Source: an uncultured Clostridia bacterium (GTDB lineage: Bacteria > Bacillota > Clostridia > Christensenellales > Pumilibacteraceae). From it: a DNA stretch of 64,000 nucleotides. The notes beneath the pieces are model-generated. The model was given only the letters and a program-made list of their open reading frames with translations. It was not told the origin of the DNA and searched no databases. Shown piece after piece: positions 1-9,385 of this stretch (within the stretch, counting starts at the first letter, position 1; each line of letters opens with the position of its first letter). The DNA lies in contig CANPVN010000002.1 in assembly GCA_947581755.1 (NCBI GenBank), positions 1 through 64,000 on the forward strand, written 5' to 3'. The position numbers and the translations under genes are program-made.

Positions 1-57
1 CTGGGGCTGAGGTTGCGGTTGAGGCTGGGGCTGAGGTTGCGGTTGAGGCTGGGGCTG
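1..57 (-). repeat. 24-bp tandem repeat encoding a Gln-Pro linker in ftsZ
   Basis: A 24-base unit is present in two full copies plus a partial third and probably continues past the edge. In the ftsZ frame every six bases encode Gln-Pro, so gain or loss of a unit changes the linker by eight residues without a frameshift. This is the disordered tether between the FtsZ core and its membrane-anchor-binding tail. Confidence 0.85.
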
Positions 58-1179
58 TACGATAGTATTCTGCGGTTGCATTGTAGGCTGTTGAGGATAA
101 GGCTGCGCAAAAACAGGATTCGGTTGAGGTTTTGCAAAGATATCCTGTCTTTGAGTTTCGTTTATTTTTGCCCTGAAATCATTGTTCGTCGGAACATCGG
201 TCGCCGCGGGGATTCCCTTCGCGGGATCGTTTCTGAATCCCGTAGCGATGATGGTTACGATTATCTCATCATTCAAAGTATCTCTTACATCTGCGCCGAA
301 AATAACGTTTGCGCCCTCATGCACAACTTGTTTTACAAGATCCGCCGCTTCGCTGATTTCGCCGAGCGTCATATTCTGGCTGCCCATGATATTCAATATG
401 ACACTTGTTGCACCCTCGATAGACGTCTCGAGCAAAGGACTGTAAACGGCTTGCTTTACGGCTTCGATAGTTCTGTTTTCTCCGCTGCCTCTGCCTATTC
501 CCATATGAGCGACGCCCTTATCTCTCATTACCGTGCATACATCGGCAAAGTCGAGGTTTATAAGCGCAGGCGTAACAATAAGGTCGCTGATACCCTGAAT
601 ACCTTGTCTCAAAGCGTCATCGGCATATTTGAACGCTTCCATAATGGGTAATTTATCTGCGACTTTCATCAATTTTTCATTGGGAATAACGACCAACGTA
701 TCTACCGCTTTTCGAAGATTTGCAATACCGAGTTCGGCATATTCCATACGTACTTTACCCTCGAACGCAAAAGGCTTGGTTACAACGGCTATCGTAAGTT
801 TACCCATTTCTTTTGCAATGCTTGCAACAACGGGAGCCGCTCCTGTACCCGTTCCGCCGCCCATACCTGCCGTAACAAATACGAGGTCCGCGTCCTTGAT
901 CGCTTCGGATATGGCAACCTTACTTTCTTCGGCGGCTTTTTGTCCGACTTCGGGATCTGCGCCCGCTCCTTTGCCTTTTGTAAGTTTGTCTCCGATCTGT
1001 ATCCTATATTGTGCTTTGGACATATTAAGAGCTTGAAGATCGGTATTGACCGCAATAAACTGCGCGCTCTTTATATTTGCGCCGATCATTCTGTTAACGG
1101 CATTGTTTCCGCCGCCGCCGACACCGACGACTTTTATGACTGCAGGCGAAGTTGCCCAATCACGACTTTTTACTTCCAT
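1..1179 (-). CDS. ftsZ: Cell division protein FtsZ (C-terminus cut by window edge)
   Basis: Tubulin-like GTPase that forms the cytokinetic Z ring. The reading frame starts at an ATG (1177-1179) behind a strong CAGGAGG site and is open to base 1, giving 393 residues. The tubulin signature GGGTGTG is at about residues 107-113, the N-terminal nucleotide loop is near residues 20-26, and the T7 synergy motif (NLDFAD) is near residue 205. The globular core ends near residue 320, followed by a Gln/Pro-rich linker that becomes a pure QP repeat at the edge. The conserved C-terminal peptide that binds FtsA lies outside the window. It sits 32 bases behind ftsA and probably shares its mRNA. Identification is secure. 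Confidence 0.97.
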   Translation of the reverse strand, partial: MEVKSRDWATSPAVIKVVGVGGGGNNAVNRMIGANIKSAQFIAVNTDLQALNMSKAQYRIQIGDKLTKGKGAGADPEVGQKAAEESKVAISEAIKDADLVFVTAGMGGGTGTGAAPVVASIAKEMGKLTIAVVTKPFAFEGKVRMEYAELGIANLRKAVDTLVVIPNEKLMKVADKLPIMEAFKYADDALRQGIQGISDLIVTPALINLDFADVCTVMRDKGVAHMGIGRGSGENRTIEAVKQAVYSPLLETSIEGATSVILNIMGSQNMTLGEISEAADLVKQVVHEGANVIFGADVRDTLNDEIIVTIIATGFRNDPAKGIPAATDVPTNNDFRAKINETQRQDIFAKPQPNPVFAQPYPQQPTMQPQNTIVQPQPQPQPQPQPQPQPQPQ

Positions 1180-1211
1180 AATTCCTCCTGTATTTCCTTT
1201 TTTATCTACTT

Positions 1212-2405
1212 TTAATTTTTGTTTTTATTTTTGAATAATCTTTCGATTTTGTCAGAGAGTTTTCCGAAGAAACCTTTCGGTTGAACCTCGAGACTGTCGA
1301 TAACCATATCGAGCAAACCATAATAACTTGACTTCTCGGGAAAACGAAGTTGCGGCAACTTGGCTACAGGCACTTCAACCTTCTTATCGAGACAAGATGA
1401 CAAAAATTCTCTGCCGCCGTTGAGATACAGCAATCCGCCGCCTGTAATATAATAATCAAGATCCGAAGGAAAATCATATTGACAATTTTCCAACGCAAGC
1501 ATGATCGTATAAGCAATCTTGGCAATGGAATTTCGCACAACTTCATTTACAAATTCGGTATTGAACGACAAAGAACCCTCTACGCCCTGAATTTCTATAA
1601 CTTCGTCTTTTACCGGAGTCAAAGACAAATTGACTTTTCTTTTAACTTCTTCAGCCGTTTCATAATCGATCTCGAGATTCATAGCCAAATCCGCAGTTAT
1701 GTATCCTCCGCCCAAAGCAAAACTTGCCTGATGCAAAATACCGTCGCCCCTTATCACGGCAACACTCGAAGTTATATGTCCGATGTCAATCAATATCGCA
1801 TATCGATCGCGTCTCGAGTCGTCGAACAAGAACAACGCCTGCGCGAGCAAAGAACTCACGAAATCGTAAGTGGCGATTCCCTTATGTTCGAGAATTTCTG
1901 AAATAGTCTCGATAAAAGTCCGTTCGGCAAGTATGTATGAAATGCATCCTCCGAGTCTGGTCGAGGATTTGCCGACAGGCTCAAGCAAACGCACTTCGTC
2001 ATCCAAAGTGTAATAAAGCGGCTGAGAATTTATAAGCTTGTACACTTTATCGTCCGAAAAATCATCGCCCTGCGCATGCAACTCATCGACATCGGCTTCG
2101 GTAATCTTATGTTTTTTACTGAAATTTATATTCAATTCCTTTACTACACAGGTAGTAAAGTCGGCGGGAACGCCTACATAAATTTCTTTTATTTTAATTC
2201 GCGAATTTGTTTCCGCAATGGAAATCGCTCTGGTGACCGCATATTCAAGCTCATCCGGAGCATACCATTCGCCATCGGAAAAACCGGCATATTCACATTC
2301 GCCTATACCGCTTATGCTTATATTGCCGTTCGGTCCCTTTCTTCCGACTACCGCGGAAATTTTACTCGAACCTATATCTAAAATCGCTACTTCTTCTTGC
2401 GTCAC
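1212..2405 (-). CDS. ftsA: FtsA-like cell division ATPase, membrane anchor of the Z ring
   Basis: Actin-fold ATPase that ties FtsZ filaments to the membrane. The first phosphate loop ([15 protein letters not shown]) is at residues 6-20, the SHS2 insertion follows near residues 85-160, and the second phosphate region ([15 protein letters not shown]) is near residue 200. The last ~18 residues ([19 protein letters not shown]) form the amphipathic helix that inserts in the inner leaflet. At 397 residues it is slightly shorter than typical FtsA. The start is a GTG, chosen because GGAGG lies six bases upstream. It has its own consensus promoter and is followed by ftsZ. Confidence 0.93.
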   Translation of the reverse strand: MTQEEVAILDIGSSKISAVVGRKGPNGNISISGIGECEYAGFSDGEWYAPDELEYAVTRAISIAETNSRIKIKEIYVGVPADFTTCVVKELNINFSKKHKITEADVDELHAQGDDFSDDKVYKLINSQPLYYTLDDEVRLLEPVGKSSTRLGGCISYILAERTFIETISEILEHKGIATYDFVSSLLAQALFLFDDSRRDRYAILIDIGHITSSVAVIRGDGILHQASFALGGGYITADLAMNLEIDYETAEEVKRKVNLSLTPVKDEVIEIQGVEGSLSFNTEFVNEVVRNSIAKIAYTIMLALENCQYDFPSDLDYYITGGGLLYLNGGREFLSSCLDKKVEVPVAKLPQLRFPEKSSYYGLLDMVIDSLEVQPKGFFGKLSDKIERLFKNKNKN

Positions 2406-2483
2406 AATTATCCTCCGAATACGTCTTTTCGTCCGTGAAATTAAAACACACTGAAAAACATCTATTTAAAATAGTATATTTTT

Positions 2484-2512
2484 ATTATACACCATAATAG
2501 AATTTATGTCAA
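2484..2512 (-). promoter_or_regulatory. Consensus sigma-A promoter of ftsA-ftsZ
   Basis: On the minus strand a perfect TTGACA (2507-2512) and a perfect TATAAT (2484-2489) are separated by 17 bases. The predicted start near 2477 gives a leader of about 70 bases before the ftsA GTG. Confidence 0.9.
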
Positions 2513-2526
2513 TTGTTTTTTTATCT

Positions 2527-3348
2527 TTAATAATCTGAATTTTCGCTATATGAGGCGTCTATCCTCGATTGGGTTTCGTTTCTGTAGGCGGTAATCTGAC
2601 CGCTATGCCTCATAGTGGGATAATTTACGAACAGAGAAACAGCCAATCTCAACTTTTCTTCTATGTAGTCGGTTCCCAATAATTTAATCAAAACGCCCGA
2701 ATGAGTCTCGAGATAAACATTGCCGTTCTTGGATAAATTAATGCTTTTCAGTAGGGCTTTAGCTTTTGAAAATTCATAATCCAATTTTTCGAGAGTCGTC
2801 AGAATATCGGTAAGTATAACTCCGTCGTTATTCGACAATTCTATCTTTTCGCCCACATTGCATTTTATAACGGGACCCGACAAGGTGACATTTATAATGT
2901 TCTCGGGAGATAATCTTTCGGGAACTATCTCGGACACCATACAATCTCTGTCGAGCAAGGCGTAGCCTTCTTCGAGTTTGATTTGGACATAACGATAACT
3001 CTTTATAACATTAATATATATTCTGTTGGGGAATTTCCTTTCCACATTCATAAGCACGACATAGCCAAGAGAGTTTACTTTCTTTTCTATAGCCTTGTCG
3101 TCAATCAAAAATACGCTCTTCCCCATAAGAGAATCCTCGACAAGAGCCAATACGGCATCGCGAATAGTCTCGTCATCCACTTGAGTAAACAGATCATCAT
3201 TTTCGGTTTGAGTCGGAGTTTTATTGCTGTCATAGTTATAACAATAGACTTCTACTTGCCTTACCGAAAAAATCAAACTTCCCAACAAAATCAGCAACGC
3301 AAAAGAGCAAATAACTATAAATATGATTATTAGCTTTTTATTCCTCAT
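2527..3348 (-). CDS. ftsQ: FtsQ/DivIB family division protein
   Basis: Bitopic septal protein that stabilises the FtsB/FtsL complex during division. A short cytoplasmic tail is followed by one membrane helix (about residues 5-28), a POTRA-like domain (about 30-115, including FPNRIYINV) and a beta-rich FtsQ domain to about residue 240. Its place between murA and ftsA matches the conserved division cluster. A promoter lies immediately upstream, and no ribosome site is visible before the ATG. The -10 box ends only nine bases before the start, so the transcript is predicted to be leaderless or nearly so. The family call is firm; FtsQ versus DivIB is naming only. Confidence 0.88.
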   Translation of the reverse strand: MRNKKLIIIFIVICSFALLILLGSLIFSVRQVEVYCYNYDSNKTPTQTENDDLFTQVDDETIRDAVLALVEDSLMGKSVFLIDDKAIEKKVNSLGYVVLMNVERKFPNRIYINVIKSYRYVQIKLEEGYALLDRDCMVSEIVPERLSPENIINVTLSGPVIKCNVGEKIELSNNDGVILTDILTTLEKLDYEFSKAKALLKSINLSKNGNVYLETHSGVLIKLLGTDYIEEKLRLAVSLFVNYPTMRHSGQITAYRNETQSRIDASYSENSDY

Positions 3349-3357
3349 AATGCGTTA

Positions 3358-3386
3358 ATTATAACAAAAAATTATAAGAAATGCAA
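3358..3386 (-). promoter_or_regulatory. Promoter of ftsQ, predicted leaderless start
   Basis: TTGCAT (3381-3386), 17-base spacer and TATAAT (3358-3363) on the minus strand. Transcription is expected to begin near 3350, two to three bases before the ATG at 3348. Confidence 0.8.
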
Positions 3387-3444
3387 GCATTAATAATAAA
3401 TTATCGAAAAAGCGTGTTCCCGAGAGCCGAAAATAATAAATTTA

Positions 3445-4701
3445 TCAGTCCGACAATCTTTTTACTTCCGCTCCCAAAGCCCGATATGCTTCTTCCGCCT
3501 TTTCATATCCTCTGTCTATATAATGGATTCCGAAAAGAGTACTTTCGCCTTCGGCGCATAAAGCGGCGGAAAGTAAAGCCGCTCCGCCCCTGAGATCCGT
3601 CGCATCGACTTCGGCTCCATGCAAAGTGTTTACCCCCGTGATAAAAGCCTCGTTTTCTTTGCAAATTATTTTCGCGCCCATTTTATTCAGTCTCGGAACA
3701 TATCTGAATCTGTTCTCGAAAATAGTCTCTTCTATAACGGAATCTCCCGCTGCTATGCTCAACAGAGCCACTGTTTGTGATTGCATATCCGTCGGAAATC
3801 CGGGATAAGGAGATGTTTTCAAGAACCCGCAAGGTCTTATTATATCTGACATAATTACCTCAAAACCATTATTATGCCAGATAAAATCTGCTCCACAACC
3901 CTCTAAAAGGCGGATTACCGAGCCCATTTGCTTCTTGTCGGCATTTTTAAGAAAAACTTTTCCGCCGCACATACATACGGCTTCCGCAAAAGTTCCCGCG
4001 ACTATTCTGTCACAAACAGGAGTGTATTCCGAACCCGATAAAGTATCGACTCCTTTTATAACGATCTTCGTACTCCCCGCGCCTTTGACGTTGCCGCCCA
4101 AGGTATTTATAAAATTTTGCAAATCGACAATTTCGGGCTCAGCGGCGGCATTCAAAATCGTAGTCTCGCCTTTTGACAGCGTTGCCGCCATAATAAGATT
4201 TTCCGTTGCTCCGACACTCGGAAATCTCAAATTGATTGTTCCGCTTTTCAAACCGCTTGCGTCGCAACGAATTTCGTTCTCGTCATCTATTACTTTGACG
4301 CCCATTTGAATAAGCCCGCCGATATGTAAATCTATTGGGCGTGCTCCTATTTCGCAGCCTCCCGGATAAGAGATTATCGCTCGTTTGAATCTCGAAAGAA
4401 CGGGACCGAGAATAAATACCGACGAACGCATCTTTTTCGTAAGAGAAGCGTCGATGGAAACGGGATTGACATCGGCGCAATTGATCACAATATTGTCTCC
4501 ATCGAAAAAAACTTTTCCACCGAGGTCTTTTATGATCTCGGACATGCTGAAAACATCCGAAATTTTCGGACAATTTTTCAATACTACCGTTTCATTTGTC
4601 ATGATACAAGCAGCCATGATGGGCAATACGGAATTTTTTGCGGATTTGATTACGACATCGCCCTTCAATTTTTTTCCGCCCTTAATTGAAAATCTCTCCA
4701 C
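3445..4701 (-). CDS. murA: UDP-N-acetylglucosamine 1-carboxyvinyltransferase (MurA)
   Basis: Catalyses the first committed step of peptidoglycan synthesis, transfer of enolpyruvate from PEP to UDP-GlcNAc in the cytoplasm. The Lys22-Asn23 pair is present in the SAKNSVLPIMAA motif. The catalytic, fosfomycin-reactive cysteine is Cys116 in PGGCEIGARPIDLH. Length 418 residues is normal. The start is a GTG eight bases behind AAGGTGAG. The upstream leader has a small GTTAC/GTAAC hairpin with a UCUUCG loop (about 4765-4780). It lies upstream of ftsQ, on the same strand. Confidence 0.97.
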   Translation of the reverse strand: MERFSIKGGKKLKGDVVIKSAKNSVLPIMAACIMTNETVVLKNCPKISDVFSMSEIIKDLGGKVFFDGDNIVINCADVNPVSIDASLTKKMRSSVFILGPVLSRFKRAIISYPGGCEIGARPIDLHIGGLIQMGVKVIDDENEIRCDASGLKSGTINLRFPSVGATENLIMAATLSKGETTILNAAAEPEIVDLQNFINTLGGNVKGAGSTKIVIKGVDTLSGSEYTPVCDRIVAGTFAEAVCMCGGKVFLKNADKKQMGSVIRLLEGCGADFIWHNNGFEVIMSDIIRPCGFLKTSPYPGFPTDMQSQTVALLSIAAGDSVIEETIFENRFRYVPRLNKMGAKIICKENEAFITGVNTLHGAEVDATDLRGGAALLSAALCAEGESTLFGIHYIDRGYEKAEEAYRALGAEVKRLSD

Positions 4702-4863
4702 CTTTACATCTCACCTTAAGTAATAAACTAATATCAGTCTATGTATTTCCGCCCTTTTCTGTTACCGAAGAGTAACGAAACCCTTTTTGCATACATAAAT
4801 ATTATAACTTATGTCAAAGTCAGTTATATAACCATTAATAATATGCAAACTGATTAAAAATGC

Positions 4864-4892
4864 TTGCTTTTTAATTTTTTGTGCCGTATAAT
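4864..4892 (+). promoter_or_regulatory. Promoter of serC-serA
   Basis: TTGCTT (4864-4869), 17 bases, TATAAT (4887-4892). The serC ATG follows 29 bases later behind AAGGAG. Confidence 0.8.
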
Positions 4893-4921
4893 AAAGATAA
4901 CAAATTTTAAGGAGATTTGAA

Positions 4922-5998
4922 ATGAGAAATTACAATTTTTCTGCCGGCCCTTCTATGCTTCCGTTAGAAGTGCTCGAAAAAGTACAAGCCCAGCTTCTCG
5001 ACTATGAGGGCTCCGGTATGAGTGTTATGGAGATGAGTCACCGTTCCAAATATTACGATGCCATCAATAACGAAGTAGAAGCTTCGTTGAGAGAACTTAT
5101 GCATGTACCCGATAACTATGACATTATCTTTGTTCAAGGCGGTGCATCCACACAGTTTGAAGCTATACCTCTTAATATTGCGAAAAATAAAAAGGCTGAC
5201 TATGTCATCACCGGTAACTTCTCTAAAAAAGCGTATAAAGAAGCACAAAAATACGGCGACTATAAGGCAGCCGCTTCAAGTGAAGATAAGAATTTCACTT
5301 ACATCCCCGAACTTAAGAGAGATATGTTCCGCCCCGATGCGGATTATGTTCATATCTGCTATAACAATACCATTTTCGGTACTCGTTATACTTCCATTCC
5401 CGATACGGGAAATGTTCCCCTTATCGGCGACCTTTCCTCTTGCATTTTGAGCGAGGAAATCGATGTTTCCAAGTTCGGCGTTCTCTATGCAGGCGCACAG
5501 AAGAACATCGCGCCCGCAGGCGTTACGATTGTCATCGTTCGTAAAGATTTGCAAGAACTTTTCGATCCTCTCTGCCCTACCATGTTAAAGTGGAAAACGC
5601 AAATCGACAATAAGAGCCTTTACAATACTCCTCCTTGCTTCTCTACCTATGTTGCTATGGAAGTATTCCGTTGGCTTAAAGCCCTCGGCGGCGTAAAAGT
5701 TATGCAGAAGATAAACGAAGAAAAAGCTAAGATCCTTTATGACTTCATCGACAATTCCTCGTTCTACACCAACAAAGTCAACAAGAAAGACCGTTCCATC
5801 ATGAACGTTCCTTTCGTTTCTCCTTCCGAAGAACTCAACGCAAAGTTCGTTGCCGAAGCCGCAAAAGAAGGACTCCTTACTCTTAAGGGTCACAAACTTG
5901 TCGGCGGTATGAGAGCAAGTATCTATAACGCTATGCCTATAGAGGGCGTCAAGAAACTCGTCGAATTCATGAAGAAATTCGAGATGGAAAACAAATAA
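4922..5998 (+). CDS. serC: Phosphoserine aminotransferase
   Basis: PLP enzyme of the phosphorylated serine pathway that converts 3-phosphohydroxypyruvate and glutamate to phosphoserine and 2-oxoglutarate. The N-terminus NFSAGPSMLP is diagnostic of the family. The Schiff-base lysine is Lys194 in GAQKNIAPAG, and the C-terminal GGMRASIYNAM motif binds substrate phosphate. Length 358 residues is typical. A strong AAGGAG site precedes the ATG. serA follows after 24 bases with its own ribosome site, so the two steps are co-expressed. No serB was found nearby. Confidence 0.97.
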   Translation: MRNYNFSAGPSMLPLEVLEKVQAQLLDYEGSGMSVMEMSHRSKYYDAINNEVEASLRELMHVPDNYDIIFVQGGASTQFEAIPLNIAKNKKADYVITGNFSKKAYKEAQKYGDYKAAASSEDKNFTYIPELKRDMFRPDADYVHICYNNTIFGTRYTSIPDTGNVPLIGDLSSCILSEEIDVSKFGVLYAGAQKNIAPAGVTIVIVRKDLQELFDPLCPTMLKWKTQIDNKSLYNTPPCFSTYVAMEVFRWLKALGGVKVMQKINEEKAKILYDFIDNSSFYTNKVNKKDRSIMNVPFVSPSEELNAKFVAEAAKEGLLTLKGHKLVGGMRASIYNAMPIEGVKKLVEFMKKFEMENK

Positions 5999-6022
5999 TA
6001 AAATTTCAAAGAGGTTTATATA

Positions 6023-7150
6023 ATGACTAATATCCTTAAACTGAATAAAATCAGTCCCCTCGCCGATAAGGTTTTCCCCCAAGGCTATGTAATGAAGGAC
6101 GAAATCGAAAATCCCGTCGGTATCATGGTCCGCTCTTTCAAAATGCACGACTATGAAATCCCCGAGTCTGTTCTCTGCGTTGCAAGAGCCGGCGCCGGCG
6201 TCAACAACATCCCTCTCGACAAATGCGCGGATAAAGGTATCGTTGTTTTCAACACCCCCGGAGCAAACTCCAATGCGGTAAAAGAACTCGTGATCTGCTC
6301 TTTGTTGCTTTGCGGTCGTAAAATCATAGACTCCGTTAACTGGACTCAGAAACTTACCGGTGATGATATCGGCAAGCAGGTCGAGGACGGTAAAAAAGCA
6401 TTTATAGGCGGAGAAATCCTCGGAAAAACCATTGCCGTTATCGGTATGGGCGCTATCGGTATCAAAGTCGCAAATGCTTGTGTCGCTTTGGGAATGAAGG
6501 TCGTTGGATACGATCCCAATTTCGGCCCCGAAAAGAAAGCGCTCACAAATCCCGAAGTCGTTATTATGTCCGATTTGCAAAAGGCTATGGACAGCGCGGA
6601 CTTCGTAACGATCCACGTGCCTTTCCTTGATTCCACCAAGTATATGATCAACTCAAAGTCTCTCGCTTCCATGAAAGACGGCGTTGTTATTATCAACTGC
6701 GCTCGTGGCGAACTCGTAAACAATGACGACATCAAAGCCGCTATAAAAAGCGGAAAGGTTGCAAAATATGTCACCGACTTCCCCGCAGCAGACGTTATCG
6801 GAGTCGAGAATATTATCACCACTCCCCATATCGGAGCAAGTACTCCCGAAGCCGAGGACAACTGCGCTGTTATGGCAGCAGAAGAGATGGTTGACTATAT
6901 CGAAAACGGAAATATCCGCAACTCGGTCAACTTCCCCGCTCTTAAAAAGGACAGAAACGGAAAACGCCTTTGCGTTCTCTTCAAAGCCGAAGCGGAAGCA
7001 AAAGTCAAATCTCTTTTATCGGACGATACCGTTACTGCCGTAAGAGGAAATTACGGTTATGCAATTTCCGACTTTTCGGGTTGCAGAGCAAGTTGCGAAG
7101 AAGCTTTGGCTCAAGTTCCGGGAGTTCTTAAAGTAAGAAAAATAGGCTAA
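6023..7150 (+). CDS. serA: D-3-phosphoglycerate dehydrogenase, short form
   Basis: NAD-dependent first enzyme of serine synthesis, acting before serC. The Rossmann motif VIGMGAIGIKVA is near residue 140, the catalytic Arg is in NCARGELVN, and the catalytic His is in TTPHIGAST. The protein is 375 residues, about 150 shorter than the long SerA type. After the catalytic part only about 65 residues remain, enough for a small ACT-like end but not for the intervening domain. Feedback control by serine therefore cannot be assumed. It ends 33 bases before a strong terminator. Confidence 0.93.
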   Translation: MTNILKLNKISPLADKVFPQGYVMKDEIENPVGIMVRSFKMHDYEIPESVLCVARAGAGVNNIPLDKCADKGIVVFNTPGANSNAVKELVICSLLLCGRKIIDSVNWTQKLTGDDIGKQVEDGKKAFIGGEILGKTIAVIGMGAIGIKVANACVALGMKVVGYDPNFGPEKKALTNPEVVIMSDLQKAMDSADFVTIHVPFLDSTKYMINSKSLASMKDGVVIINCARGELVNNDDIKAAIKSGKVAKYVTDFPAADVIGVENIITTPHIGASTPEAEDNCAVMAAEEMVDYIENGNIRNSVNFPALKKDRNGKRLCVLFKAEAEAKVKSLLSDDTVTAVRGNYGYAISDFSGCRASCEEALAQVPGVLKVRKIG

Positions 7151-7182
7151 ATCATCTAAATATAAATATTTTAACCTAAGAT

Positions 7183-7220
7183 AAAGAGGCTGTCGCATTA
7201 AGCGTACCGCCTCTTTTTTT
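7183..7220 (+). terminator. Terminator of serC-serA
   Basis: AAGAGGC and GCCTCTT pair around an 18-base loop and are followed by a run of T. Confidence 0.85.
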
Positions 7221-7539
7221 GTCTGAAACATATAAAAGCGTCAATATTCAAAATCTATCACCGCCAACAGAGCAAATGTATATACATTCGGCTCTACGGT
7301 CAATTTATCATACACATTTTAATTTTTCCAATTCGATATATTATCCATTTTTCAACTCTACTCTCAATAAATCATGTTCAACCGCAAAATACGCAAAAGA
7401 ATAAGGTTGCGATTATTTATTTTACGATCCCTTCAGTTGCCGTAAAGCGGCAACAGCCACCCTTACTAAGGGTGGCAAAGGGGTGACGCGTCCAAAGGGA
7501 GCCAAGGAAAAGGAAGGCAAAAGGAATCAATGCTTGTCT
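7221..7539. other. Intergenic stretch between serA and the membrane-protein operon
   Basis: No convincing gene is present. The first ~200 bases are AT-rich and featureless. The last ~110 bases hold the palindromic repeat at 7429-7508, described separately. It lies at the left end of the accessory block. Confidence 0.6.
7429..7508. repeat. Dispersed palindromic repeat, copy 1
   Basis: The element begins CCCTTCAGT and contains two perfect inverted repeats: 7436-7442 with 7448-7454, and 7456-7464 with 7468-7476. It ends in a 17-base stretch (7492-7508) identical to 44930-44946. There is no ORF and no obvious target duplication. The look is that of a non-coding dispersed repeat (REP or MITE type). 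Confidence 0.65.
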
Positions 7540-7800
7540 TTAAGAGATATTATCCGATTTATCATCAAAATCGTTTGTATCGCTTCTTGATTTTTTGTCA
7601 TTCAGCTTGAAAATGCATATATTGATACCATTGACAATCGAACCCGATCCAAAAAAGATGAGTGATAAATGTATAAGAAAATCGATTTCTTTCAGTAACC
7701 CCACCAATCCCGTTACAAAAGCCGCAATCAATATGAGTGTGACGCATCCGAAAATTATACAATAAATGATTTTCTTGGTTTTATCGGTCTTTTTTTTCAT
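7540..7800 (-). CDS. Unknown small membrane protein
   Basis: I do not recognise this 86-residue protein. It has a lysine-rich N-terminus, two predicted membrane helices (about residues 11-35 and 40-62) and an acidic, Asp/Ser-rich cytoplasmic tail. Its start overlaps the end of the upstream gene by 20 bases, so translation is probably coupled. It is the last gene of the three-gene operon that starts at 9204. Overlap with a better supported reading frame and its membrane profile argue for a real gene. Confidence 0.65.
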   Translation of the reverse strand: MKKKTDKTKKIIYCIIFGCVTLILIAAFVTGLVGLLKEIDFLIHLSLIFFGSGSIVNGINICIFKLNDKKSRSDTNDFDDKSDNIS

Positions 7801-8518
7801 CGTCGTTCTCCTCTGTATTTTCTTTTTTGTTCAAGGCTGAATTTTCGGCTTTGATTTTTTTTATAAATTCTTGTATATAATATAATTCGCACCCTATCAG
7901 CAGAGAAGAGACAATGATAAATCCTATAATAGTACAATTATCGTAAATGCTAAAATGAGTCGATCTTTGTTTTATAAGATAGACCGTAAACAACGCGACT
8001 ACACCGATAAGCAATATGGTCGTTGTAATGATCCCGACAAGCGCCGAGTTTTGATTTTTGGATCTTTTCAATTTTCTCAGCGCATAGTCTATGTAACATA
8101 CTTCGTTCTTCTCTTTTTTGCGAAAAAGCATTATTACCCCAAAGTAGAACAACCCCGTCGCAACGATTATATATAAACAAAGCAATAAATATTTTAAGTA
8201 ATTTTCCATAGTGGACTTAAAAGATAAAATCATCACGACGTAGCCCAACATAAATATTATCGGCTTAGATAAAAACATAAAAATTCTCGCCGTCGGCATA
8301 AGAAATTCGCCTGTTTTTCTGACGATCCTTATTTCAAAAACGCAACTCAAAAATGAAGATGTTAACGCAAAAAACAGAAGCAGCAATAAGCCATTTCTCG
8401 TATTATTTATGTTGTCGCTTAAAACACCAAACATAAAAGCCGTCATGAATACAAAGAAAATCGAATTTCTTATAATCACGCTCTTATATAATTGTTTTAT
8501 CGTTTTTTCTTTGATCAT
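7781..8518 (-). CDS. Unknown polytopic membrane protein
   Basis: The 245-residue protein is not recognised. About six hydrophobic segments are visible (roughly residues 18-36, 42-60, 80-100, 108-130, 162-182 and 195-214). The charged C-terminal tail is rich in Lys, Glu and Asn. A positively charged loop (RKKEKNEV to KRSKNQN) separates helices 4 and 5. It shares style and a tail type with the neighbouring 218-residue protein, which suggests paralogues. It is the middle gene of the operon. Confidence 0.7.
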   Translation of the reverse strand: MIKEKTIKQLYKSVIIRNSIFFVFMTAFMFGVLSDNINNTRNGLLLLLFFALTSSFLSCVFEIRIVRKTGEFLMPTARIFMFLSKPIIFMLGYVVMILSFKSTMENYLKYLLLCLYIIVATGLFYFGVIMLFRKKEKNEVCYIDYALRKLKRSKNQNSALVGIITTTILLIGVVALFTVYLIKQRSTHFSIYDNCTIIGFIIVSSLLIGCELYYIQEFIKKIKAENSALNKKENTEENDDEKKDR

Positions 8519-8547
8519 ATTCGCTTATCCATATAGATTTTTTTGTC

Positions 8548-9204
8548 TTATCGCTCATTCGTTTTATCTTCGTTCTCCTCGTTTTCGATTTCCTCGATTT
8601 GTTTTATGTACTTGCGGGTTTTTATGGAACATATCGTCTCAAGCGTGACAAGCACAACAACAACGGCAAGCGAAATCCCCGCAAATATCTTGCCGAAAAG
8701 AAAAGGCGCTTTCTGTTCAAAGTCGATAAATTCTTTCAGCATAGCCAATAAAAATAATCCTATCCAGCAAACCCAAATGAATATTCTCGTAACTGTGCGA
8801 ATTTTAGACCACTTTACAAATTTCTCAAAGTCATTGTTAATATCGTCGTTTCCCGTCTTTATTGTCTTATCGGTCATTCGTCGCATCGTCGCTCTTCTCC
8901 GCTTGTTCCTTATTTTTGTTTTTTTCGCATAGATCTTTTTGAGTAAACAAGTATATATGACTAACGCCGCTGTCGCCACAACAAAAAGTAAAATCGGAGC
9001 AAGATACTTTATATTTAAGCCGTCGATGTAATAAGAACTCGTAATCATCGCCGAAAATATGCCCGACGAAACAACGATAATGCCTATCAGCAACTCCCTT
9101 TTCTGTGTCATTTTGTTATATTCCCTGTCGTATAAACCGACAAACAAGCAGTATGTAACAATGATTAAAGCCACCGATAATAACGTCAACAAATAATTTG
9201 TCAT
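8548..9204 (-). CDS. Unknown polytopic membrane protein
   Basis: First gene of the three-gene operon. The 218 residues show five hydrophobic segments (about 3-26, 38-57, 68-90, 138-158 and 168-192). A basic loop lies between the third and fourth, and the tail is Glu/Asn-rich, like that of the downstream protein. AGGAGG sits just before the ATG. It is expressed from a promoter whose sequence is almost repeated 1.8 kb away in front of a second membrane-protein operon. No family is recognised. Confidence 0.7.
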   Translation of the reverse strand: MTNYLLTLLSVALIIVTYCLFVGLYDREYNKMTQKRELLIGIIVVSSGIFSAMITSSYYIDGLNIKYLAPILLFVVATAALVIYTCLLKKIYAKKTKIRNKRRRATMRRMTDKTIKTGNDDINNDFEKFVKWSKIRTVTRIFIWVCWIGLFLLAMLKEFIDFEQKAPFLFGKIFAGISLAVVVVLVTLETICSIKTRKYIKQIEEIENEENEDKTNER

Positions 9205-9227
9205 ATACTCCTCCTATAAATCTGCGC

Positions 9228-9365
9228 TTGCCCTTTGCGGCAAACTTAACTTTATCATTATACCACTTATTCTTAAAAACGCGAAGCCTTTGGACTTGAC
9301 ATTTTCTTTACAATTTGTTGACAACTCATTTTTTGCAAAAAAAAGAATCTTTATTTTCAATTCCT
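9228..9365 (-). promoter_or_regulatory. Duplicated promoter region, copy A
   Basis: On the minus strand TTCGCG (9280-9285), 17 bases, TATAAT (9257-9262). About 90 bases around it are nearly identical to 11029-11110, including a shared upstream stretch (rich in TTGT/ACAA words) that could bind a regulator. Confidence 0.75.
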
Positions 9366-9385
9366 CTTTTGGCATCGGTGCGACT

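Noticed and set aside
1-57. Direct repeats resembling a CRISPR start
   Set aside because: The repeat units are contiguous without spacers and encode Gln-Pro in the ftsZ frame.
5585-6616. 343-residue open frame on the minus strand over serC and serA
   Set aside because: Shadow of two clear genes; composition and absence of signals do not support it.
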